From assembly GCF_030653815.1 (NCBI RefSeq), contig NZ_JAURYQ010000003.1, positions 51,663 to 115,662 of the forward strand: a stretch of DNA of 64,000 nucleotides. The letters run 5' to 3'. Origin of the DNA: Rhodoferax sp. (GTDB taxonomy: Bacteria; Pseudomonadota; Gammaproteobacteria; Burkholderiales; Burkholderiaceae_C). Positions 27,901 through 38,059 of this stretch are shown one piece after another; the first letter of the stretch is position 1, and each line of letters starts with the position of its first letter. A program made the translations under genes and the position numbers. Below the pieces are notes generated by a model. The model was not told the origin of the DNA. It did no database searches and worked only from the letters and a program-made list of their open reading frames with translations.

Positions 27901-30724
27901 GCCCGTCTCCCGCCAGCTGGATTTCCTCACCGGGGCCTTGTTGCTGCTTTGCCTGCCTTTGCTGCTGTGGCAGGGCTCGCCGGTCAATCAGATTGAAATT
28001 CCCCTGCCGGCTTTTCTGTCGATGCATTCGGTGCTGGAGATGATCTCCGTTGTCATATCCGGACTGATTTTCTTCATTGCGTTTGGCACCCGGGACACCG
28101 AACGCTCGATTCGGGTTGTGATCCTGGGGTGCTTCTTCCTGGCGACCGCGATCCTCGATACCCTCCATACCTTGTCGTATGGCGGGATGCCGGACCTGAT
28201 CAGCCCGAATACGCCCGACAAAATGATTGGTTTCTGGCTGGTGGCGCGCATCAGTGCCGGACTCGGCTTGCTGGCCTATGCCATCTGGCCGCATACCCGC
28301 CCGGTCACGGCGCTGTGGCGGTTCAGCCTGCTGGCGGGCGCGTTGGCCGTGGTTGCGCTGGTGGCCTGGGTGATTGTCTTTCACGCGTCAAGCCTGCCCG
28401 CGATGTATGTTGCCTGGCAAGGGCTGACCACGCTCAAGGTCGCCTTCGAGTGGGGGATTGTCGGCCTGTACCTTGTGGCCGCAGCCTTGATCTACCGACG
28501 CCGCCACGACATCGCCCATTTCGATGCCAGAAGCCTGATGCTGGGGCTGCTGATCATGGCGGCGGGCGAGTTGTTCTTTACCCTGTACGTGCAGGTCTCC
28601 AGCACCGCCAATCTGCTGGGGCATGTGTACAAGGTGATTGCCTATGGCTTTCTTTGCCGCGCCATTTTCGCCGAGGCCATTCGCGAGCCTTTCTCCCAGA
28701 TCAAGCAGTTGAACCAAGCGGTGGAACGCGAGCGCGACTTCGCCACCGGTCTGGTGGATACCGCGCCGGTGATCATCCTGCTGCTCGACACCCGCGGCAT
28801 GATCCAGCACGTCAATCCCTATTTCGAGCGGCTCACCGGTTACGCGCTGGCTGAGATACAAGGCAAGGAATGGTTTGCCACCTTCATCCCCGCGCGCGAC
28901 CAGGAGCGCATCCGTGCCCTGTTCCAGCAGTCCACCCATGAAACGCCGGTGCGCGGCAACGTCAATCCCATCGTCATCCGCAGTGGCGAGGAACGCGAGA
29001 TCGAGTGGAATGACCAGCCTCTGCGCGATGCGAAGGGAGCGATCACGGGGCTACTCGCCATCGGGCTGGACGTGACCGGGCAGCGGAAAATGGAAGTGGA
29101 GCTGCGTCAGGCTTATGGCGAAAACCAGGCGGTGACCCAGGCCGTTCATGACATTCTGTACATGCTCGACGAGTCGGGGCGATTGATCTGGTGGAACCAG
29201 CAGTTGGAGACGATCACGGGATTGGGGCCGGATATTCTCAAAGGCATGCCCGGGGTTGAATTCTTTGTCGAGGCGGACCGCGCAGTCGTGGCGCACGCCC
29301 TGGGCCAGGCCCTTGTCAGCGGTTACGGCGAAACCGAGGCACGCCTGATCACGCGCAACGGCCCCGTCGGTTACCACTATAACGGGGTGCTTGTGCATGA
29401 TGCCCAGGGCAAGATCATCGGTATGGCCGGTGTCGGCCGGGATATCAGCGAGCGCCTTGAATCGCTGGAAGCGCTGCAGCGCAGCGAGCGGGAACTGAAG
29501 GCGCTCAATGAATCGCTCGAGGCCCGCGTGGATGCGCGCACGGCCGAACTCAGCGCGGCGCGCGAAGAGGCCGAACGCGCCAATGCCGCCAAGTCGGAGT
29601 TTCTGTCGCGCATGAGCCACGAACTGCGCACGCCGCTCAACGCCATTCTCGGTTTTGGAAAATTGCTGGAAACCGATCCGGCGCATCCGCTGACGGCGAT
29701 GCAAGCCGACCATGTCCATGAGATTCTGCATGGCGGCAAGCACCTGCTGGCACTGGTCAACGAAGTGCTGGACCTGGCCCGCATCGAGAGCGGACGGCTC
29801 GACGTCAGCATGGAAACGGTGGCGGTCGAGCCGCTCATCGAGGCCTGCATGGCGCAGATCAGGCCGCTGGCCGTGCAACGTGGCATCAGCATGACGCTTG
29901 AAACACACACGCCCTGCACGGTGCAGGCCGATTTCACACGGCTCCAGCAGGTGTTGCTCAACCTGCTTTCCAATGCCGTCAAATACAACCGCGAAGGCGG
30001 CACTGTCCGGCTGCATTGCGTCGCATCCGGGGTCCAGCATGTGCGCATCAGCGTGCAGGACAGCGGTTTTGGCATTGCGGCCGAATCGCTGCCACGGCTG
30101 TTCAAGCCTTTCGAGCGCCTGGAGTCGGCTTACCAGGGCATCGAAGGCACCGGCATCGGCCTGGCACTGGCAAAGAAACTGGTCGAGGCGATGCACGGCG
30201 AAATCGGCCTGCACAGCGTGCCTGGCGAGGGCAGCACCTTCTGGTTCGAGTTGCCCCTCGGCGCATCGGCTCCAAATGCGCCCGAGGACACCCCAGCGGC
30301 CGCGTCGACTTCGGCCGCTCCGGCTGTCGCTGGCGATCGCCGCCGTCTGCTGTATGTGGAAGACAACCCGGCCAACCTGCGCCTGGTGGAGAAGATTCTT
30401 GCCAAGCGCCAGGACATCGATTTCATCGCGGCCGCGAGTGGCGAGGCCGGGCTGAACCTGGCCATACAGGCGCATCCCGACCTGATCCTGCTGAACATTG
30501 ACCTGCCGGGGATCGACGGCAATCAAATGCTGCGCCAGTTCAAGGCCAACCCGGCCACCCGCGACATTCGGGTGGTGGCCGTGGCCGCCAATGCCATGCC
30601 GCGCGACATTGCGCGCGGCATGGCCGCAGGCTTTTTCGACTACCTCGCCAAGCCGCTGGATGTGAGAAAGTTTATCGATCTGCTTGACCGCGCCATGAAA
30701 GACAACACGGAGACGCTGCGATGA
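27893..30724 (+). CDS. MASE3-type membrane sensor, PAS-PAS-histidine kinase-receiver
   Basis: The 944-aa product starts inside the end of the previous gene (ATG at 27893). About 265 N-terminal residues form seven or eight hydrophobic helices resembling a MASE3 sensor (GTRDTERS, DTLHTLSYGGMPDL). Two PAS domains follow (about 280-405 and 410-525), then a coiled coil, then kinase (H576 in MSHELRTP) and a C-terminal receiver. In the receiver the usual phospho-acceptor aspartate is asparagine (N868 in LLNIDLPGIDG; codon AAC), so normal phosphorylation is unlikely. The next gene starts at ATGA over its stop. Confidence 0.92.
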   Translation: MPEPVSRQLDFLTGALLLLCLPLLLWQGSPVNQIEIPLPAFLSMHSVLEMISVVISGLIFFIAFGTRDTERSIRVVILGCFFLATAILDTLHTLSYGGMPDLISPNTPDKMIGFWLVARISAGLGLLAYAIWPHTRPVTALWRFSLLAGALAVVALVAWVIVFHASSLPAMYVAWQGLTTLKVAFEWGIVGLYLVAAALIYRRRHDIAHFDARSLMLGLLIMAAGELFFTLYVQVSSTANLLGHVYKVIAYGFLCRAIFAEAIREPFSQIKQLNQAVERERDFATGLVDTAPVIILLLDTRGMIQHVNPYFERLTGYALAEIQGKEWFATFIPARDQERIRALFQQSTHETPVRGNVNPIVIRSGEEREIEWNDQPLRDAKGAITGLLAIGLDVTGQRKMEVELRQAYGENQAVTQAVHDILYMLDESGRLIWWNQQLETITGLGPDILKGMPGVEFFVEADRAVVAHALGQALVSGYGETEARLITRNGPVGYHYNGVLVHDAQGKIIGMAGVGRDISERLESLEALQRSERELKALNESLEARVDARTAELSAAREEAERANAAKSEFLSRMSHELRTPLNAILGFGKLLETDPAHPLTAMQADHVHEILHGGKHLLALVNEVLDLARIESGRLDVSMETVAVEPLIEACMAQIRPLAVQRGISMTLETHTPCTVQADFTRLQQVLLNLLSNAVKYNREGGTVRLHCVASGVQHVRISVQDSGFGIAAESLPRLFKPFERLESAYQGIEGTGIGLALAKKLVEAMHGEIGLHSVPGEGSTFWFELPLGASAPNAPEDTPAAASTSAAPAVAGDRRRLLYVEDNPANLRLVEKILAKRQDIDFIAAASGEAGLNLAIQAHPDLILLNIDLPGIDGNQMLRQFKANPATRDIRVVAVAANAMPRDIARGMAAGFFDYLAKPLDVRKFIDLLDRAMKDNTETLR

Positions 30725-31785
30725 ACGGTCAAAACCTGAGAACTGAATGCATCCTCATCGTCGACGACGAGCCGGCCAACCTCAAACTGCTCGACAAGAT
30801 GCTGGGCGGGCAGGGTTACCAGAACCTGGTTCTGGTGGCCGATCCGCGCGAAGTCATCGACCGTTACCGGACGGCACGCCCTGATCTGATTCTGCTCGAC
30901 ATCAACATGCCGCATCTGGACGGCTACCAGGTGATGGCGCAACTGAAGGCGCTGAACGATCCGCTGCTGCCGCCCATCGTCATTCTCACGGCCCAACACG
31001 GCAAGGACTATCTGCTGCGGGCGCTGGCCGCCGGGGCGCGTGACTTCATCGGCAAGCCCTTTGACCGCAACGAACTGCTGATGCGAGTGCGCAACCTGCT
31101 CGACGCGCAACTGGCCCACCGCATGGTGCACGACCAGAAGGCCGTGCTTGAAGAGATGGTTCGGGCGCGTACCGAGGAACTGCACCGCACCCGCCTGCAG
31201 GTGGTGCAGCGACTCGGCATGGCGGCGGAGTACCGCGACGAGGAAACTGGCTACCACATCCTGCGCATGAGCCATGTCTGCGCGCTGCTGGCGCGCGCCG
31301 TCGGCTGGAGCGAGCTTGACTGCGATCTGATCCTCAGCGCCAGCCCGATGCACGACATCGGCAAGATCGGCATCCCCGACGCCATCATGCTCAAGCCGGG
31401 CAAGTTCGAGCCGCACGAATGGGACATCATGAAGACCCATGCCACCATCGGTGCCAAATTGCTCGACGGCGACGACTCCACGCTCATGCGCATGGCACGC
31501 GAGATTGCAGTCACCCACCATGAGAAATGGGACGGCAGCGGCTATCCCAATGGCTTGGCGGGCGAGGCGATTCCGCAGGCCGGGCGCATCGCGGCGCTGG
31601 CCGACGTGTTCGACGCGCTGACCTCGGTGCGGCCCTACAAAAAGGCCTGGACGGTGGAGGCGGCAGTGGACCTGATCAAGGCAAACAGCGGCCAGCACTT
31701 CGACCCGCAACTGGTTGAAGTCCTGCTTCAGGAACTGGCCGGTATTGTGGCCATCCGCGAGCGTTTTGCCGAGCCGGGAATGTGA
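30721..31785 (+). CDS. Response regulator with HD-GYP phosphodiesterase domain
   Basis: This 354-aa protein joins a receiver (D60 in LLDINMPHLDG) to an HD-GYP domain that hydrolyses cyclic-di-GMP. The metal motif is HDIGKIGIP (H211, D212), and the GYP motif is G274-Y275-P276 in WDGSGYPNG. All expected catalytic motifs are intact. It starts at an ATGA overlap with the preceding kinase and ends with GTGA over the next kinase, so it is made in the same message as four sensor kinases. It is one of two such proteins in the window. Confidence 0.95.
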   Translation: MNGQNLRTECILIVDDEPANLKLLDKMLGGQGYQNLVLVADPREVIDRYRTARPDLILLDINMPHLDGYQVMAQLKALNDPLLPPIVILTAQHGKDYLLRALAAGARDFIGKPFDRNELLMRVRNLLDAQLAHRMVHDQKAVLEEMVRARTEELHRTRLQVVQRLGMAAEYRDEETGYHILRMSHVCALLARAVGWSELDCDLILSASPMHDIGKIGIPDAIMLKPGKFEPHEWDIMKTHATIGAKLLDGDDSTLMRMAREIAVTHHEKWDGSGYPNGLAGEAIPQAGRIAALADVFDALTSVRPYKKAWTVEAAVDLIKANSGQHFDPQLVEVLLQELAGIVAIRERFAEPGM

Positions 31786-34307
31786 TTGTGCAGGCGCCCG
31801 CCATTCCCGACAATGAAGCACAGCGTCTGCGGGCGCTGCGCGCGCGCGCGATCCTGGATACCCCGGACGAGGAGCGCTTCGACCGCCTGACCCGGCTGGC
31901 CCGGCATCTGTTCGGCACCCAAATCGCCCTGGTGTCGCTGGTGGATGCCGAACGCCAATGGTTCAAGTCGCGCCAGGGACTGGACGCCTGCGAAACCGCG
32001 CGGGACATTTCGTTCTGCGGGCACGCCATTCTTGCGGACGGTATCTTCGAGATTACCGATGCCCGACTCGATCCGCGCTTTGCCGATAACCCGCTGGTCA
32101 GCGGGCCGCCGCATATCCGGTTTTACGCTGGCGCCCCGCTGGCCACGGCCGATGGCAGCCGTATCGGTACCCTGTGCATCATCGATGGCCAGCCGAGAAC
32201 GCTGACAGCAGCGCAGCGCAGCGCACTGCGCGATCTTGCTGACTGCGTGGAGGCTGAAATCAACCAGATCGACCTGCAGCAGCAAAGCAAGGCCCTGGAA
32301 ATGGCCCGCCAGCTCGGCGAGGTGATCGCCCGGGTCCAGTCGCAATTCATCCGCGAGGCTGATCGACGCAAAGCTTTTGAAGGGCTGCTGACGGATATTC
32401 TCGCCCTGACCGAGAGCGAATACGGCTTTGTCGGCGAGGTGCTGTATCGCGACGAGGGCGCACCCTACCTCAAGACCTACGCCATTACCAACATCGCCTG
32501 GGATGATGCCACCCGCGCCTTTTACCAGGCCCATGCGCCGCAGGGCATGGCGTTCACCAATCTCAACACCCTGTTCGGCGCGGCCATGACCACTGGCAGG
32601 CCGGTGATCGCCAACGATCCCTATCACGACCCGCGTCGCGGCGGCCTGCCCGAGGGGCACCCGGCGATGAATGCCTTCCTCGGGATTCCGATCCATCATG
32701 GCGGTGAGCTGGTGGCCATGCTGGGCATGGCCAACCGGCCCGGCGGCTACGACCAGGCGCTGGTCGATTTTCTGCATCCGCTGCTGGTCACCCTGGGCCA
32801 GCTGATCGAGGTGGCGCGCGCCCAGAAAAAGCACCGCGAAGGACAGATTGAGCTGGCCCGATTGTCGCGGGTGGCCAGCCAGACCACCAACGCGGTGGTG
32901 ATCACCGACGCGGGCGGCCGGGTGGAATGGGTCAACGAGGGCTTTGTCCGCATCACCGGCTACACGCTGGACGAGGTGCTTGGGCGCAAGCCCGGCGAGG
33001 TATTGCAAGGCGAGGCGACTGATCCGGCCACGGTCGAATTGATGCGCGATGCGCTGGCCCGCCAGGCGTATTTCGAAGTCGACGTCATCAACTACACCCG
33101 ATCGCGCAGGCCCTTCTGGATACGCATCAGCTGCAATCCGCTGCGCGATGCGAATGGCGAACTGCAAGGCTTCATGGCGATCCAGTCCGACATTGACGAA
33201 CGCAAACAGGCCGAGTGGGCGCAGCAGCAAAGCGAAGCACGCCTGCGCGGTTTATTCGAATTGTCACCGGTCGGGATCGCGCTCAGCGACTACGAGACCG
33301 GGGCCTTCATCGACGTCAACGAAGCGATGCTCACTCCGACCGGCTATACCCGGGATGAACTCATGGGCTTGAGCTACTGGGACCTTACGCCCCACGAATA
33401 CGAGCCCCAGGAACTGCAGCAGTTGGAAATCCTGGAAAAGACCGGTCGCTATACCCACTATGAAAAGGAGTATGTCCGCAAGGATGGCACACGCTATCCG
33501 GTGCTGCTGAACGGCATGACCGTATACGATTCCTCAGGCAGAAAGTTGATCTGGTCGATCGTCGAGGACATCACCGAGCGCAAGCGCATGGAGCGCATGA
33601 AGAGCGAGTTCGTGTCCACCGTCAGCCATGAGCTGCGCACGCCGCTGACCTCGATTTCCGGCGCGCTGGGCCTGGTGGCAGGGGGCGCGCTCGGGGCCCT
33701 GCCCGAGCAGGCGCAGCAGATGATCGCCATCGCGCTCAAGAACAGCCAGCGCCTGGGCTTCCTCATCAACGACCTGCTCGACATGGAAAAGCTCATGGCC
33801 GGCAAGTTGCGCTTCGACATGCAGATCCAGCCCCTGATGCCGCTGGTCGAACACGCCCTGCGCGACAACCAGGCCTACGCCGCTCGGCACGGGGTGCGGC
33901 TGCATCTGGCGCACGTCGCCGGCGCGGTGCAGGTCGAGGTGGACGCCCAGCGCCTGCAGCAGGTGCTGGCCAACCTGCTCTCCAACGCCGCCAAGTTCTC
34001 GCCCACGGGAAGCGAAGTGACGGTGACCGCGACCTGCGTCGAAAACACCGTGCGTGTCGCCGTGTCCGACCATGGCCCCGGCATCCCGACCGAATTCCGC
34101 GACCGCATCTTCCAGAAATTCTCGCAAGCCGATGCCTCGGACACGCGGCAAAAAGGCGGCAGCGGGCTGGGGCTGGCGATCAGCCGCGAGTTGGTGGAGC
34201 GCATGGGCGGCCGAATCGCTTACGAGTCGGTGGCTGGCGAAGGCGCCACGTTTTATTTCGAATTGCCGCTCTGTCCGTCTCGGCAAGTCGCTGGAGACGG
34301 TGCATGA
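31782..34307 (+). CDS. GAF-GAF-PAS-PAS histidine kinase
   Basis: The 841-aa protein begins at a GTG overlapping the previous stop. An N-terminal GAF domain (about 20-165, with RDISFCGHAIL and FYAGAPL) is followed by a second GAF-like domain (about 195-355, FLGIPIHHGGELVAMLGMAN), two PAS domains (about 365-485 and 490-605) and a HisKA/HATPase kinase (H616 in VSHELRTP). There is no receiver and no membrane helix, so it must pass phosphate to a separate receiver, most simply one encoded nearby. Its kinase core is nearly identical in DNA to that of the next gene. Confidence 0.92.
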   Translation: MIVQAPAIPDNEAQRLRALRARAILDTPDEERFDRLTRLARHLFGTQIALVSLVDAERQWFKSRQGLDACETARDISFCGHAILADGIFEITDARLDPRFADNPLVSGPPHIRFYAGAPLATADGSRIGTLCIIDGQPRTLTAAQRSALRDLADCVEAEINQIDLQQQSKALEMARQLGEVIARVQSQFIREADRRKAFEGLLTDILALTESEYGFVGEVLYRDEGAPYLKTYAITNIAWDDATRAFYQAHAPQGMAFTNLNTLFGAAMTTGRPVIANDPYHDPRRGGLPEGHPAMNAFLGIPIHHGGELVAMLGMANRPGGYDQALVDFLHPLLVTLGQLIEVARAQKKHREGQIELARLSRVASQTTNAVVITDAGGRVEWVNEGFVRITGYTLDEVLGRKPGEVLQGEATDPATVELMRDALARQAYFEVDVINYTRSRRPFWIRISCNPLRDANGELQGFMAIQSDIDERKQAEWAQQQSEARLRGLFELSPVGIALSDYETGAFIDVNEAMLTPTGYTRDELMGLSYWDLTPHEYEPQELQQLEILEKTGRYTHYEKEYVRKDGTRYPVLLNGMTVYDSSGRKLIWSIVEDITERKRMERMKSEFVSTVSHELRTPLTSISGALGLVAGGALGALPEQAQQMIAIALKNSQRLGFLINDLLDMEKLMAGKLRFDMQIQPLMPLVEHALRDNQAYAARHGVRLHLAHVAGAVQVEVDAQRLQQVLANLLSNAAKFSPTGSEVTVTATCVENTVRVAVSDHGPGIPTEFRDRIFQKFSQADASDTRQKGGSGLGLAISRELVERMGGRIAYESVAGEGATFYFELPLCPSRQVAGDGA

Positions 34308-37300
34308 GCGCAATGGATCATGGTGGCGGCGGTGCAACGGGTATGAGCCTGTTTGGAACGGCACTCTTCACGTGGCGGAGCACCCTGGCCTGGATTGTTC
34401 TGCTCGCGGGCTTGCTGCTGACCGCGCTGCTCTCGATGGGTTTGGCTGAACAGCGCGCCCGCAGCGCCGATCAGCAATTCGAGTTGCATGTGAAGGAGCT
34501 GGTGGCGGAAATCGAAAAGCGCCTGCTCGACCATGAGCAGATTCTTCTCGGCGGGGCGGGCCTCTTCGATGTCAACGGCATGGTCACGCGGGCACAGTGG
34601 CGCACCTATGTTGAGCGCCTGTCGCTGAAGGCGCGCTACCCCGGTATTCAGGGCGTCGGCTTCAGCCAGGCAATCCCGCCGGATGCGCTGGCGCCCCATA
34701 TCGCGGCCATGCGTGCCACGGGGTTTCCTGATTACACGGTCAGGCCCGAGGGTGACCGGGCGCTCCATACCTCCATCATTTATCTGGAACCCTTTATGGG
34801 CCGCAATCTTGCGGCCTTCGGCTACGACATGTTCTCCGACGCGACCCGCCGCCAAGCCATGCAGCGGTCCGTGGACAACAACACAACCGCCATCAGCGGC
34901 AGGGTGAAGCTGGTTCAGGAGACCCATGGCAAGGAGCAGGCCGGATTTCTGATGTACGTACCTGTCTACCGTCAGGGAATGCCCCTGAACAGCGTTGAGG
35001 CGCGTTGGCAGGCATTGCTGGGCTTTGTCTACAGCCCTTACCGGATGGATGACCTGATGCAGGGCATTCTTGGCGGACGCGACCTGGTCGTCGACTTTAC
35101 GCTCCACAACGGTGAGTCGACGCTAGCGGATACGCTGATGTATGACTCTGCCGCCGAACACACAGAGGAATACGCGGTACCGCCCTCGCACCTGTCGACC
35201 CGGCGCATTGATGCCTTCGGCCAGACCTGGACGCTCTCGCTGCGCAGTCGACCGGCTTTCCAGGCGCAGTTCGCCTCATCCATCGACTGGTTGATTCCCA
35301 GCCTGGGCACAGGCATCAGCTTGTTGCTGTTCGCCCTGGTTTTGTCGCTGCTCGGCCGCCGCGAGCAGGCTCTGGCCCTGGCCGCAGAGTTGGCCGTTCG
35401 CAAAACCCAGAAGTTTCTCACCGACGTGCTCGCGGCGGCATCCGAGGTGGCCATCATCGCCACCGACCGCGACGGGCTGATCACGATCTTCAACAAGGGC
35501 GCCGAGCGCCTGCTCGGCTATAGCGCGGGGGAAATGGTGGGCAAGCTTACGCCTGCTGTTCTTCATGTGCCCGCTGAAGCCATGGCACGCGCGGCGGAGC
35601 TGAGCATCGAATTGGGCCGCCCTATCGAAGGGTTCCGGGTTTTTGTCGAAAAACCCGAGCACGATGGCGCGGAAACGCGTGAATGGACTTACGTTCACAA
35701 GCATGGTCGCCCCATTCCGGTATCGCTGGTGGTGACCACCATGCGCGACGATTCAGGCGAGATCACAGGCTATCTCGGCATCGCCGAAGACATCACCGAG
35801 CGCAAGCAGGCTGAAACTGCACTGCGCGAGCAGGCGCAGCACACCCAGGCCGTTCTCGACAACATGGTGGACGGCATTATCACCATCGACCAGGCGGGCA
35901 TCATCGGTTCCTTCAATCCGGCGGCCGAACGGATTTTTGGCTACACGCCTGCCGAGGTGCTGGGCCGCAACGTGCGCATGCTGATGCCCAACCCGCACCG
36001 CGACGCCCACGACAGCTACCTGCGCAACTACCGGGCCACCGGGGTGGCGCGCATCATCGGCATCGGCCGCGAGGTGGAAGGGCAGCGCAAGGATGGCGAT
36101 CTGTTTCCGATGGACCTGGCGATCTCGGAGGTCAGCCGTCAGGGGCAGCCCCTGTATGTGGGCATGGTGCGCGACATCACCGAGCGCAAGCGCATGGAGC
36201 GCATGAAGAGCGAGTTCGTGTCCACGGTCAGCCATGAGCTGCGCACGCCGCTGACCTCGATTTCCGGCGCGCTGGGCCTGGTGGCGGGGGGCGCGCTCGG
36301 CGCGCTGCCCGCGCAGGCCCAGCAGATGATCGCGATCGCGCAGAAAAACAGCCAGCGGCTCACCCATCTCATCAACGATCTGCTGGACATGGAGAAGATC
36401 GCCGCCGGCAAGCTGCATTTCGAAATGCAGCCGCAGGCGTTGATGCCGCTGATCGAACAGGCGCTGGAAGCGAACCGGGCCTATGGCGCCGAGCGCCGGG
36501 TGACACTGGTGCTGGCTGGCGCGGCCCCCAGCGCCGAGGTGCGGGTGGACAGCCAGCGCCTGATGCAGGTGCTGGCCAACCTGCTGTCCAATGCCATCAA
36601 GTTTTCACCCGAGGGCGGCACGGTGAACGTCACCGTGGAAACGACGGCGAAGAAGGTCACGGTCAGTGTGGCCGATCACGGCCCGGGTATTCCCGCAGCA
36701 TTCCGCGACCGAATTTTTCAGAAATTCTCGCAGGCGGATGCCTCGGATACCCGGCAGAAGGGCGGCACCGGCCTGGGCCTGGCGATTACCCGCGAACTGG
36801 TGGAACGCATGGGCGGGTCGATCGGTTTTGAATCGGTGCAAGGCGACGGCGCGCGCTTTTTCTTCGAGCTGCCCTTGTGGCATCCCGCCGCAACGGGTGC
36901 GGCGATGGGCGCCCTCGGCGCGGAAGAGGCCGGGGCGCCGCGCATCCTGGTGGTGGAGGACGAACCCGATGTCGCGCAGGTACTGGGGCTGATGCTCACC
37001 CGCGGTGGCTATCAGGTCGATGTCGTCGGCAGCGGCGCCGAGGCGCTGGCCGCCCTCCAACAAACGCCCTACGCCGCCGTGAGCCTGGACCTGATGTTGC
37101 CGGATATCAGTGGCCTGGAGGTCATTCGCCAGGTGCGCCAGCGTCCCGAAACGGCCGACCTCCCCATTGTGGTGGTGTCGGCCAAAATGGAAGAAGGGCG
37201 GCTGGCCATCAACGGCGATTTTTCCGGCATCGACTGGCTGGCCAAGCCGATCAACGAGAACCGCCTGCTGACCCTGATCGAACGCCAGTTGTCCACGACA

Positions 37301-37681
37301 AACGCACCGCACCCGCGGGTTCTGCACGTGGAGGATGATGCCGATCTGCACCAGGTCGTCCGCGCCATGGTCGGCAAGCGTTTCGATTTCGAACTGGCGA
37401 CCACCCTGCAGGAGGCCCGCGCCCGCGTGGCGCTGGAGCGCTTCGATGTGGTGATCCTCGACCTCAGCCTGCCCGACGGTTCCGGCTGGGATCTGCTGCC
37501 GGAGATCCGGCAGCGACAACCGGAAACACGGGTCGTCATCCTGTCCGGCGCCGACATGACGGCGGACGAAGCACGCAAGGTGGAGGCGGTGCTGCTCAAG
37601 TCGCAGGTCTCGCCGCGCGAACTGCTTGATGCCCTCAACACCCGTATTCAATCATCCAAACCCAAAGGAATCCATTCATGA
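34304..37681 (+). CDS. CHASE-domain sensor, PAS-PAS-histidine kinase-REC-REC hybrid
   Basis: This 1125-aa protein has a membrane helix near 26-48, a periplasmic CHASE-like domain (about 75-290, with [16 protein letters not shown] and [10 protein letters not shown]), a second helix near 330-350, two PAS domains (about 375-500 and 515-635), kinase (H644 in VSHELRTP) and two receivers (D929 in [12 protein letters not shown]1053 in [10 protein letters not shown]). CHASE domains sense small extracellular ligands in other bacteria; the ligand here is unknown. It overlaps both neighbours by ATGA. Two receivers after the kinase suggest branching within the relay. Confidence 0.92.
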   Translation: MSAMDHGGGGATGMSLFGTALFTWRSTLAWIVLLAGLLLTALLSMGLAEQRARSADQQFELHVKELVAEIEKRLLDHEQILLGGAGLFDVNGMVTRAQWRTYVERLSLKARYPGIQGVGFSQAIPPDALAPHIAAMRATGFPDYTVRPEGDRALHTSIIYLEPFMGRNLAAFGYDMFSDATRRQAMQRSVDNNTTAISGRVKLVQETHGKEQAGFLMYVPVYRQGMPLNSVEARWQALLGFVYSPYRMDDLMQGILGGRDLVVDFTLHNGESTLADTLMYDSAAEHTEEYAVPPSHLSTRRIDAFGQTWTLSLRSRPAFQAQFASSIDWLIPSLGTGISLLLFALVLSLLGRREQALALAAELAVRKTQKFLTDVLAAASEVAIIATDRDGLITIFNKGAERLLGYSAGEMVGKLTPAVLHVPAEAMARAAELSIELGRPIEGFRVFVEKPEHDGAETREWTYVHKHGRPIPVSLVVTTMRDDSGEITGYLGIAEDITERKQAETALREQAQHTQAVLDNMVDGIITIDQAGIIGSFNPAAERIFGYTPAEVLGRNVRMLMPNPHRDAHDSYLRNYRATGVARIIGIGREVEGQRKDGDLFPMDLAISEVSRQGQPLYVGMVRDITERKRMERMKSEFVSTVSHELRTPLTSISGALGLVAGGALGALPAQAQQMIAIAQKNSQRLTHLINDLLDMEKIAAGKLHFEMQPQALMPLIEQALEANRAYGAERRVTLVLAGAAPSAEVRVDSQRLMQVLANLLSNAIKFSPEGGTVNVTVETTAKKVTVSVADHGPGIPAAFRDRIFQKFSQADASDTRQKGGTGLGLAITRELVERMGGSIGFESVQGDGARFFFELPLWHPAATGAAMGALGAEEAGAPRILVVEDEPDVAQVLGLMLTRGGYQVDVVGSGAEALAALQQTPYAAVSLDLMLPDISGLEVIRQVRQRPETADLPIVVVSAKMEEGRLAINGDFSGIDWLAKPINENRLLTLIERQLSTTNAPHPRVLHVEDDADLHQVVRAMVGKRFDFELATTLQEARARVALERFDVVILDLSLPDGSGWDLLPEIRQRQPETRVVILSGADMTADEARKVEAVLLKSQVSPRELLDALNTRIQSSKPKGIHS

Positions 37682-38058
37682 ACACCTTGCAGCGCATTTT
37701 GTACGTGGAAGATGAGCCTGACATTCAGGCAGTGGCCAAGCTGGCACTGGAAATGGTGGGCGGCTTCACGGTAAAGGTCTGCTCCTCGGGTGAGGAGGCG
37801 CTGCGCGAGGCGGTGGCCTTCGCGCCCGACATGATCCTGCTGGATGTGATGATGCCGGGCATGGACGGCCCCAGCACGCTCAAGGCGCTGCGCGAATTGC
37901 CGTCTCTGGCCGAATTGCCGGTGGCCTTCATGACTGCCAAGGTGCAGACGGCGGAAGTGGCGCATTACAAAACACTGGGCGCGCGCGACGTGATCCCCAA
38001 GCCCTTCGACCCCATGACCCTGGCCAGCCAGGTGCGGGCGATCTGGGAGGGCCAGTAG
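37678..38058 (+). CDS. Single-domain response regulator (CheY-like)
   Basis: The 126-aa protein is a lone receiver: acidic pair in LYVEDEPD, phospho-acceptor D56 in LLDVMMPGMDG, and the conserved lysine in PKPFDP. There is no output domain. It starts at an ATGA overlap with the CHASE kinase and ends one base before the GGDEF gene. Such stand-alone receivers usually shuttle phosphate between kinases and Hpt proteins; here Hpt domains occur in the two following genes, so it is a good candidate for the relay's middle step. Confidence 0.93.
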   Translation: MNTLQRILYVEDEPDIQAVAKLALEMVGGFTVKVCSSGEEALREAVAFAPDMILLDVMMPGMDGPSTLKALRELPSLAELPVAFMTAKVQTAEVAHYKTLGARDVIPKPFDPMTLASQVRAIWEGQ

Positions 38059-38059
38059 G

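Noticed and set aside
26035..27987. 650-aa minus-strand open frame over the first kinase
   Set aside because: Opposite strand of PAS, kinase and receiver domains with clear motifs; composition typical of an antisense artefact.
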